Below, in pieces: positions 54,739 to 64,000 of a DNA stretch of 64,000 nt (within the stretch, counting starts at the first letter, position 1; each line of letters starts with the position of its first letter). The DNA is from Flectonema sp. DT1601 (lineage: Eukaryota > Euglenozoa > Diplonemea > Diplonemida > Diplonemidae): NCBI GenBank assembly GCA_964019425.1, contig OZ025827.1, positions 558,001 to 622,000 of the forward strand, written 5' to 3'. The notes beneath the pieces were generated by a model. That model did not search any database, had not been told where the DNA came from, and saw nothing but the letters and a program-made list of their open reading frames with translations. The position numbers and the translations under genes were made by a program.

Positions 54739-55737
54739 GGATGGGACGCGCGGCGCGTACAACGGGTATTCCGGCACCCGCTTCTGATTCTTCTTCCGCT
54801 TCTTTTTTTTTTTTTTTTTTTGGCTGGCATCGCAACGAGCCTTTTTCTTTTTGTTGCCTGTCATGCGCACCAACAAGGACTTTTTTTTGTTGTTTATTTT
54901 CCGAGTTCAACTCGTTAGTTTTCCCCACAGCTGGGGGGGGCCGTTCTTTTGTTCTCTCCGAGAAAAAGCGAACTGAAACCCGTTCCGTCCTTTTTCTTGT
55001 CGGCAATATCGGCCTCCGTTCGGAGGTGGGGGATCTGCCAGGTTTTGCGTTTGTTTTTCCTTTCCCCCCGATCGGTTCTTGTGGTTCTCCTCCTCCTCTT
55101 CCTGGTGTTGGCTATGCGTGGCCCCCAGCAAGCAGGGGAGAGGGGAACGTTTGTTGCATGTTTTCGGTTGTGGCGGATTGGGAAGGCGACGGGCTTGGCG
55201 GCGCAAGGCCTTTTCATTCCATCTTTTTATGATGTATCTCATTATTTGTTTGTGTGTTGTTCGCGGTAGGCTCCGAGTTTTTCTTTTTTTCCACGCGGCG
55301 GCTGGAAAACAAAAGAAGAAGTGAAGCGAACCAAAGGGAAAGAAAGCAACGCCCCACCTCAATTTTTGACATTCTTTCGAACTGAAGGGTGGCGGTGTCT
55401 TCTCTTATTGTGGGACGGAAGCCGGTTCTTATACAAAAAAAAAAAAAAAATAAAAAAAAAATCAGAAAATCGTTTTCTTGCCAAGGCGTTGTTATTATTG
55501 TTCCTTTTTTTTTGCGGCTGTTCAAAGCTGGAGCCGCGCCTTTTGGGACCGACCGTTTTTACCAAGTTCTCCTTTTTTTTGAAAAATCGTTTTCCTCTCG
55601 CCTTTTTTCAGATAACACAACACACACTCTTCCTTTCCTTTCCTTTCCTTTCCCTTCCTTCTCGGGCGCCGTACGCTGCTGGTTACGCACGTTTACGGTG
55701 TTCCCGCCCGCATTGCATCGAGCGATGTTCTGTACAC

Positions 55738-55769
<32 letters not shown>

Positions 55770-55872
55770 AAGTCTTGTCTTTTTTGCCTTGTGTGATGTA
55801 ATTGCTTTTTTGTCACGCCTTCTTTCTCAAAACAGGTTTTGCTCTGAGCCCCTTCGTGCAAAGAAGAAGAAG

Positions 55873-55900
<28 letters not shown>

Positions 55901-55903
<3 letters not shown>

Positions 55904-56701
55904 AAGGCCATCGCAACCCTGATGACGGCGTTCTTCGCAGCTGCCCAAGCCCAAGACTCGCCTGCCCTGCAGGCGGCCCTGGCCCAGTACCCGACGGACG
56001 TCTGCTGGTGCGTGTTCGGGACGCCGGACACAAGCAGCGCGGCAACGGTGAGCAGCGGAACGTTGGTCGCTCTCGGGGGAGGGCTGGTGGCCAACTACAT
56101 GCCTGGATGGATCGACCCGTCGACCGCTGGTTCGAGGTTCTTCCACATCCCCGAGGCCCAGCTCCTGAACGACGCCTACATCCCGCCATGGAACATCGCG
56201 GCGGGTTCGTTCATGAGGTTCTGGTGCGCGGACCACCCGTCGGTGAAGAAGTGCGACATCTACATCAACGTCTACAAGTGCGAGGGATGCTTGGGCGGGG
56301 GGCTGAACGTGGAATTCAAGGACTACCTGTTGTCCGAGGGTTGGACTCCTTCGCCGTGCGGGCCGAAGTTCATCAGCGACGCGGGGGAGGACAAGCACAA
56401 GTTCATGTCGTTCAGGAAGCAGGTTCCGCGGAACCACCTCGAGAGAGTCGACATGGGTTCGAACGTGAGGCTGATGTTCGCGTCGCTGAACAGCAGGGGC
56501 GTGGACTGCTCGGGTTTCTCGCTTGCCAAGTGCGAGACCTCGGGATACGACCAGTGCAAGGTCATCAAGGGAGAGTGTGTTGACGACTGGTGCCCGAGGA
56601 TGCTTCAGGGACCTTGCATTCCTCCGTACTGTGGTCAGGAAGGCGGAGGCGGCGGCAGGGGATGCACCAACTGTGCTCTGGGGGAGGCGGCCTTTCAGTA
56701 G
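55901..56701 (+). CDS. Array gene copy 3
   Basis: The predicted protein is identical to copy 1, preceded by the same A-run leader. Confidence 0.92.
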
Positions 56702-57700
56702 GGATGGGACGCGCGGCGCGTACAACGGGTATTCCGGCACCCGCTTCTGATTCTTCTTCCGCTTCTTTTTTTTTTTTTTTTTTTGGCTGGCATCGCAACG
56801 AGCCTTTTTCTTTTTGTTGCCTGTCATGCGCACCAACAAGGACTTTTTTTTGTTGTTTATTTTCCGAGTTCAACTCGTTAGTTTTCCCCACAGCTGGGGG
56901 GGGCCGTTCTTTTGTTCTCTCCGAGAAAAAGCGAACTGAAACCCGTTCCGTCCTTTTTCTTGTCGGCAATATCGGCCTCCGTTCGGAGGTGGGGGATCTG
57001 CCAGGTTTTGCGTTTGTTTTTCCTTTCCCCCCGATCGGTTCTTGTGGTTCTCCTCCTCCTCTTCCTGGTGTTGGCTATGCGTGGCCCCCAGCAAGCAGGG
57101 GAGAGGGGAACGTTTGTTGCATGTTTTCGGTTGTGGCGGATTGGGAAGGCGACGGGCTTGGCGGCGCAAGGCCTTTTCATTCCATCTTTTTATGATGTAT
57201 CTCATTATTTGTTTGTGTGTTGTTCGCGGTAGGCTCCGAGTTTTTCTTTTTTTCCACGCGGCGGCTGGAAAACAAAAGAAGAAGTGAAGCGAACCAAAGG
57301 GAAAGAAAGCAACGCCCCACCTCAATTTTTGACATTCTTTCGAACTGAAGGGTGGCGGTGTCTTCTCTTATTGTGGGACGGAAGCCGGTTCTTATACAAA
57401 AAAAAAAAAAAAATAAAAAAAAAATCAGAAAATCGTTTTCTTGCCAAGGCGTTGTTATTATTGTTCCTTTTTTTTTGCGGCTGTTCAAAGCTGGAGCCGC
57501 GCCTTTTGGGACCGACCGTTTTTACCAAGTTCTCCTTTTTTTTGAAAAATCGTTTTCCTCTCGCCTTTTTTCAGATAACACAACACACACTCTTCCTTTC
57601 CTTTCCTTTCCTTTCCCTTCCTTCTCGGGCGCCGTACGCTGCTGGTTACGCACGTTTACGGTGTTCCCGCCCGCATTGCATCGAGCGATGTTCTGTACAC

Positions 57701-57732
<32 letters not shown>

Positions 57733-57835
57733 AAGTCTTGTCTTTTTTGCCTTGTGTGATGTAATTGCTTTTTTGTCACGCCTTCTTTCTCAAAACAGGT
57801 TTTGCTCTGAGCCCCTTCGTGCAAAGAAGAAGAAG

Positions 57836-57863
<28 letters not shown>

Positions 57864-57866
<3 letters not shown>

Positions 57867-58664
57867 AAGGCCATCGCAACCCTGATGACGGCGTTCTTCG
57901 CAGCTGCCCAAGCCCAAGACTCGCCTGCCCTGCAGGCGGCCCTGGCCCAGTACCCGACGGACGTCTGCTGGTGCGTGTTCGGGACGCCGGACACAAGCAG
58001 CGCGGCAACGGTGAGCAGCGGAACGTTGGTCGCTCTCGGGGGAGGGCTGGTGGCCAACTACATGCCTGGATGGATCGACCCGTCGACCGCTGGTTCGAGG
58101 TTCTTCCACATCCCCGAGGCCCAGCTCCTGAACGACGCCTACATCCCGCCATGGAACATCGCGGCGGGTTCGTTCATGAGGTTCTGGTGCGCGGACCACC
58201 CGTCGGTGAAGAAGTGCGACATCTACATCAACGTCTACAAGTGCGAGGGATGCTTGGGCGGGGGGCTGAACGTGGAATTCAAGGACTACCTGTTGTCCGA
58301 GGGTTGGACTCCTTCGCCGTGCGGGCCGAAGTTCATCAGCGACGCGGGGGAGGACAAGCACAAGTTCATGTCGTTCAGGAAGCAGGTTCCGCGGAACCAC
58401 CTCGAGAGAGTCGACATGGGTTCGAACGTGAGGCTGATGTTCGCGTCGCTGAACAGCAGGGGCGTGGACTGCTCGGGTTTCTCGCTTGCCAAGTGCGAGA
58501 CCTCGGGATACGACCAGTGCAAGGTCATCAAGGGAGAGTGTGTTGACGACTGGTGCCCGAGGATGCTTCAGGGACCTTGCATTCCTCCGTACTGTGGTCA
58601 GGAAGGCGGAGGCGGCGGCAGGGGATGCACCAACTGTGCTCTGGGGGAGGCGGCCTTTCAGTAG
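57864..58664 (+). CDS. Array gene copy 4
   Basis: The predicted protein is identical to copy 1; the unit spacing is exactly 1,963 from copy 3. Confidence 0.92.
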
Positions 58665-59663
58665 GGATGGGACGCGCGGCGCGTACAACGGGTATTCCGG
58701 CACCCGCTTCTGATTCTTCTTCCGCTTCTTTTTTTTTTTTTTTTTTTGGCTGGCATCGCAACGAGCCTTTTTCTTTTTGTTGCCTGTCATGCGCACCAAC
58801 AAGGACTTTTTTTTGTTGTTTATTTTCCGAGTTCAACTCGTTAGTTTTCCCCACAGCTGGGGGGGGCCGTTCTTTTGTTCTCTCCGAGAAAAAGCGAACT
58901 GAAACCCGTTCCGTCCTTTTTCTTGTCGGCAATATCGGCCTCCGTTCGGAGGTGGGGGATCTGCCAGGTTTTGCGTTTGTTTTTCCTTTCCCCCCGATCG
59001 GTTCTTGTGGTTCTCCTCCTCCTCTTCCTGGTGTTGGCTATGCGTGGCCCCCAGCAAGCAGGGGAGAGGGGAACGTTTGTTGCATGTTTTCGGTTGTGGC
59101 GGATTGGGAAGGCGACGGGCTTGGCGGCGCAAGGCCTTTTCATTCCATCTTTTTATGATGTATCTCATTATTTGTTTGTGTGTTGTTCGCGGTAGGCTCC
59201 GAGTTTTTCTTTTTTTCCACGCGGCGGCTGGAAAACAAAAGAAGAAGTGAAGCGAACCAAAGGGAAAGAAAGCAACGCCCCACCTCAATTTTTGACATTC
59301 TTTCGAACTGAAGGGTGGCGGTGTCTTCTCTTATTGTGGGACGGAAGCCGGTTCTTATACAAAAAAAAAAAAAAAATAAAAAAAAAATCAGAAAATCGTT
59401 TTCTTGCCAAGGCGTTGTTATTATTGTTCCTTTTTTTTTGCGGCTGTTCAAAGCTGGAGCCGCGCCTTTTGGGACCGACCGTTTTTACCAAGTTCTCCTT
59501 TTTTTTGAAAAATCGTTTTCCTCTCGCCTTTTTTCAGATAACACAACACACACTCTTCCTTTCCTTTCCTTTCCTTTCCCTTCCTTCTCGGGCGCCGTAC
59601 GCTGCTGGTTACGCACGTTTACGGTGTTCCCGCCCGCATTGCATCGAGCGATGTTCTGTACAC

Positions 59664-59695
<32 letters not shown>

Positions 59696-59798
59696 AAGTC
59701 TTGTCTTTTTTGCCTTGTGTGATGTAATTGCTTTTTTGTCACGCCTTCTTTCTCAAAACAGGTTTTGCTCTGAGCCCCTTCGTGCAAAGAAGAAGAAG

Positions 59799-59826
<28 letters not shown>

Positions 59827-59829
<3 letters not shown>

Positions 59830-60627
59830 AAGGCCATCGCAACCCTGATGACGGCGTTCTTCGCAGCTGCCCAAGCCCAAGACTCGCCTGCCCTGCAGGC
59901 GGCCCTGGCCCAGTACCCGACGGACGTCTGCTGGTGCGTGTTCGGGACGCCGGACACAAGCAGCGCGGCAACGGTGAGCAGCGGAACGTTGGTCGCTCTC
60001 GGGGGAGGGCTGGTGGCCAACTACATGCCTGGATGGATCGACCCGTCGACCGCTGGTTCGAGGTTCTTCCACATCCCCGAGGCCCAGCTCCTGAACGACG
60101 CCTACATCCCGCCATGGAACATCGCGGCGGGTTCGTTCATGAGGTTCTGGTGCGCGGACCACCCGTCGGTGAAGAAGTGCGACATCTACATCAACGTCTA
60201 CAAGTGCGAGGGATGCTTGGGCGGGGGGCTGAACGTGGAATTCAAGGACTACCTGTTGTCCGAGGGTTGGACTCCTTCGCCGTGCGGGCCGAAGTTCATC
60301 AGCGACGCGGGGGAGGACAAGCACAAGTTCATGTCGTTCAGGAAGCAGGTTCCGCGGAACCACCTCGAGAGAGTCGACATGGGTTCGAACGTGAGGCTGA
60401 TGTTCGCGTCGCTGAACAGCAGGGGCGTGGACTGCTCGGGTTTCTCGCTTGCCAAGTGCGAGACCTCGGGATACGACCAGTGCAAGGTCATCAAGGGAGA
60501 GTGTGTTGACGACTGGTGCCCGAGGATGCTTCAGGGACCTTGCATTCCTCCGTACTGTGGTCAGGAAGGCGGAGGCGGCGGCAGGGGATGCACCAACTGT
60601 GCTCTGGGGGAGGCGGCCTTTCAGTAG
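59827..60627 (+). CDS. Array gene copy 5
   Basis: The predicted protein is identical to copy 1; no substitution was noticed relative to copies 3 and 4. Confidence 0.92.
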
Positions 60628-61626
60628 GGATGGGACGCGCGGCGCGTACAACGGGTATTCCGGCACCCGCTTCTGATTCTTCTTCCGCTTCTTTTTTTTT
60701 TTTTTTTTTTGGCTGGCATCGCAACGAGCCTTTTTCTTTTTGTTGCCTGTCATGCGCACCAACAAGGACTTTTTTTTGTTGTTTATTTTCCGAGTTCAAC
60801 TCGTTAGTTTTCCCCACAGCTGGGGGGGGCCGTTCTTTTGTTCTCTCCGAGAAAAAGCGAACTGAAACCCGTTCCGTCCTTTTTCTTGTCGGCAATATCG
60901 GCCTCCGTTCGGAGGTGGGGGATCTGCCAGGTTTTGCGTTTGTTTTTCCTTTCCCCCCGATCGGTTCTTGTGGTTCTCCTCCTCCTCTTCCTGGTGTTGG
61001 CTATGCGTGGCCCCCAGCAAGCAGGGGAGAGGGGAACGTTTGTTGCATGTTTTCGGTTGTGGCGGATTGGGAAGGCGACGGGCTTGGCGGCGCAAGGCCT
61101 TTTCATTCCATCTTTTTATGATGTATCTCATTATTTGTTTGTGTGTTGTTCGCGGTAGGCTCCGAGTTTTTCTTTTTTTCCACGCGGCGGCTGGAAAACA
61201 AAAGAAGAAGTGAAGCGAACCAAAGGGAAAGAAAGCAACGCCCCACCTCAATTTTTGACATTCTTTCGAACTGAAGGGTGGCGGTGTCTTCTCTTATTGT
61301 GGGACGGAAGCCGGTTCTTATACAAAAAAAAAAAAAAAATAAAAAAAAAATCAGAAAATCGTTTTCTTGCCAAGGCGTTGTTATTATTGTTCCTTTTTTT
61401 TTGCGGCTGTTCAAAGCTGGAGCCGCGCCTTTTGGGACCGACCGTTTTTACCAAGTTCTCCTTTTTTTTGAAAAATCGTTTTCCTCTCGCCTTTTTTCAG
61501 ATAACACAACACACACTCTTCCTTTCCTTTCCTTTCCTTTCCCTTCCTTCTCGGGCGCCGTACGCTGCTGGTTACGCACGTTTACGGTGTTCCCGCCCGC
61601 ATTGCATCGAGCGATGTTCTGTACAC

Positions 61627-61658
<32 letters not shown>

Positions 61659-61761
61659 AAGTCTTGTCTTTTTTGCCTTGTGTGATGTAATTGCTTTTTT
61701 GTCACGCCTTCTTTCTCAAAACAGGTTTTGCTCTGAGCCCCTTCGTGCAAAGAAGAAGAAG

Positions 61762-61789
<28 letters not shown>

Positions 61790-61792
<3 letters not shown>

Positions 61793-62590
61793 AAGGCCAT
61801 CGCAACCCTGATGACGGCGTTCTTCGCAGCTGCCCAAGCCCAAGACTCGCCTGCCCTGCAGGCGGCCCTGGCCCAGTACCCGACGGACGTCTGCTGGTGC
61901 GTGTTCGGGACGCCGGACACAAGCAGCGCGGCAACGGTGAGCAGCGGAACGTTGGTCGCTCTCGGGGGAGGGCTGGTGGCCAACTACATGCCTGGATGGA
62001 TCGACCCGTCGACCGCTGGTTCGAGGTTCTTCCACATCCCCGAGGCCCAGCTCCTGAACGACGCCTACATCCCGCCATGGAACATCGCGGCGGGTTCGTT
62101 CATGAGGTTCTGGTGCGCGGACCACCCGTCGGTGAAGAAGTGCGACATCTACATCAACGTCTACAAGTGCGAGGGATGCTTGGGCGGGGGGCTGAACGTG
62201 GAATTCAAGGACTACCTGTTGTCCGAGGGTTGGACTCCTTCGCCGTGCGGGCCGAAGTTCATCAGCGACGCGGGGGAGGACAAGCACAAGTTCATGTCGT
62301 TCAGGAAGCAGGTTCCGCGGAACCACCTCGAGAGAGTCGACATGGGTTCGAACGTGAGGCTGATGTTCGCGTCGCTGAACAGCAGGGGCGTGGACTGCTC
62401 GGGTTTCTCGCTTGCCAAGTGCGAGACCTCGGGATACGACCAGTGCAAGGTCATCAAGGGAGAGTGTGTTGACGACTGGTGCCCGAGGATGCTTCAGGGA
62501 CCTTGCATTCCTCCGTACTGTGGTCAGGAAGGCGGAGGCGGCGGCAGGGGATGCACCAACTGTGCTCTGGGGGAGGCGGCCTTTCAGTAG
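61790..62590 (+). CDS. Array gene copy 6
   Basis: The predicted protein is identical to copy 1. This is the last complete copy in the window. Confidence 0.92.
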
Positions 62591-63589
62591 GGATGGGACG
62601 CGCGGCGCGTACAACGGGTATTCCGGCACCCGCTTCTGATTCTTCTTCCGCTTCTTTTTTTTTTTTTTTTTTTGGCTGGCATCGCAACGAGCCTTTTTCT
62701 TTTTGTTGCCTGTCATGCGCACCAACAAGGACTTTTTTTTGTTGTTTATTTTCCGAGTTCAACTCGTTAGTTTTCCCCACAGCTGGGGGGGGCCGTTCTT
62801 TTGTTCTCTCCGAGAAAAAGCGAACTGAAACCCGTTCCGTCCTTTTTCTTGTCGGCAATATCGGCCTCCGTTCGGAGGTGGGGGATCTGCCAGGTTTTGC
62901 GTTTGTTTTTCCTTTCCCCCCGATCGGTTCTTGTGGTTCTCCTCCTCCTCTTCCTGGTGTTGGCTATGCGTGGCCCCCAGCAAGCAGGGGAGAGGGGAAC
63001 GTTTGTTGCATGTTTTCGGTTGTGGCGGATTGGGAAGGCGACGGGCTTGGCGGCGCAAGGCCTTTTCATTCCATCTTTTTATGATGTATCTCATTATTTG
63101 TTTGTGTGTTGTTCGCGGTAGGCTCCGAGTTTTTCTTTTTTTCCACGCGGCGGCTGGAAAACAAAAGAAGAAGTGAAGCGAACCAAAGGGAAAGAAAGCA
63201 ACGCCCCACCTCAATTTTTGACATTCTTTCGAACTGAAGGGTGGCGGTGTCTTCTCTTATTGTGGGACGGAAGCCGGTTCTTATACAAAAAAAAAAAAAA
63301 AATAAAAAAAAAATCAGAAAATCGTTTTCTTGCCAAGGCGTTGTTATTATTGTTCCTTTTTTTTTGCGGCTGTTCAAAGCTGGAGCCGCGCCTTTTGGGA
63401 CCGACCGTTTTTACCAAGTTCTCCTTTTTTTTGAAAAATCGTTTTCCTCTCGCCTTTTTTCAGATAACACAACACACACTCTTCCTTTCCTTTCCTTTCC
63501 TTTCCCTTCCTTCTCGGGCGCCGTACGCTGCTGGTTACGCACGTTTACGGTGTTCCCGCCCGCATTGCATCGAGCGATGTTCTGTACAC

Positions 63590-63621
<32 letters not shown>

Positions 63622-63724
63622 AAGTCTTGTCTTTTTTGCCTTGTGTGATGTAATTGCTTTTTTGTCACGCCTTCTTTCTCAAAACAGGTTTTGCTCTGAG
63701 CCCCTTCGTGCAAAGAAGAAGAAG

Positions 63725-63752
<28 letters not shown>

Positions 63753-63755
<3 letters not shown>

Positions 63756-64000
63756 AAGGCCATCGCAACCCTGATGACGGCGTTCTTCGCAGCTGCCCAA
63801 GCCCAAGACTCGCCTGCCCTGCAGGCGGCCCTGGCCCAGTACCCGACGGACGTCTGCTGGTGCGTGTTCGGGACGCCGGACACAAGCAGCGCGGCAACGG
63901 TGAGCAGCGGAACGTTGGTCGCTCTCGGGGGAGGGCTGGTGGCCAACTACATGCCTGGATGGATCGACCCGTCGACCGCTGGTTCGAGGTTCTTCCACAT
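63753..64000 (+). CDS. Array gene copy 7 (cut by window end)
   Basis: The first 82 codons match copy 1, from the signal peptide to about RFFH. Truncation is due only to the window end. Confidence 0.92.

Larger units (their letters stand above)
51864..64000 (+). repeat. Head-to-tail tandem array, 1,962-1,963 bp unit, at least seven copies
   Basis: Each unit is a short leader, an 801-bp gene and a ~1,162-bp spacer. Similarity starts at TTGTGTGATGTAATTGC (51864) and recurs at 53826, 55789, 57752, 59715, 61678 and 63641. The first period is 1,962 and the others 1,963, differing by a base in a homopolymer. Copies are almost identical. The one coding difference noticed is a silent CTG to TTG Leu codon at 54004 in copy 2. 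Coding and spacer DNA are clearly richer in G+C than the left 51 kb. The spacer holds (CCTTT)n, two long A-runs, inverted repeats (CCTCCGTTCGGAGG near 53052; GCGGCT...AGCCGC near 53551-53574) and two pyrimidine tracts ending in CAG. The array continues past the window. Confidence 0.97.

Noticed and set aside
53596-54876. 426-residue minus-strand open frame repeated in the array units
   Set aside because: It is antisense to the well-supported secreted-protein gene, runs through A/T runs as poly-Phe/Lys, and is Arg/Pro/His-rich as expected for a shadow of G+C-rich coding DNA.

Overview
The window is nuclear DNA of a flagellated protist. About 18 distinct genes are recognisable, and every one is on the + strand. 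Short introns (mostly 62-79 nt, donors usually GTATG, acceptors usually CAG) interrupt seven of them. A pyrimidine-rich stretch ending in AG lies about 10-50 nt upstream of most start codons. One-way gene order plus such acceptors is what a genome with polycistronic transcription and spliced-leader trans-splicing shows. Two antisense scraps of nuclear-type rRNA point the same way: the SSU scrap at about 21.66-21.72 kb ends in a helix-45 sequence that resembles, from memory, the kinetoplastid/euglenozoan form more than the usual eukaryotic one. My best guess is a euglenozoan that keeps ordinary cis-introns (a diplonemid or euglenid relative, for example). This is inference; no spliced-leader RNA gene was seen.

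Layout. 0-3 kb: the 3' part of a membrane protein with IPT/TIG-like repeats joined to a cystinosin-type PQ-loop region. 3-4.3 kb: gene-free DNA with an antisense LSU rRNA fragment. 4.3-5.4 kb: a small Cys-rich protein and a small acidic tail-anchored protein. 5.8-19.3 kb: one four-exon gene for a coiled-coil protein of about 4,416 residues with a degenerate kinesin-like head. 20-21.3 kb: a secreted GH172/DUF2961 protein. 22-25.1 kb: a diaphanous-type formin. 25.7-27.8 kb: an AFG2/SPATA5-type double AAA ATPase. 28-29.3 kb: a membrane-anchored SAM-like plus caspase-like protein without the catalytic Cys. 29.3-30.7 kb: gene-free DNA with T-tailed dispersed repeats. 30.7-33.2 kb: THOC3 and a METTL21-type methyltransferase. 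34.1-35.9 kb: an AMP-forming acyl-CoA synthetase ending in AKL, a peroxisome/glycosome signal. 37.4-42.5 kb: a large IQ-motif protein with three nearly identical SH3-like/IQ units. 42.8-51.6 kb: centrin, a one-TM protein with a duplicated 3' end, a polycystin-2 channel, a SERF-like small protein, a TTLL4-type tubulin ligase and a Tctex-type dynein light chain. Many of these are flagellar or cytoskeletal proteins.

51.86-64.0 kb: a head-to-tail tandem array with a 1,962-1,963 bp period. It holds six complete copies and one cut by the window end of a gene for a 266-residue secreted protein with 16 cysteines that I cannot assign to any family. The copies are almost identical. Their coding and spacer DNA is much richer in G+C than everything to the left, apart from long A and T runs. 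In organisms with polycistronic transcription, such arrays usually serve genes needed in very large amounts. This array, its unknown product and its abrupt left edge are the most striking part of the window.
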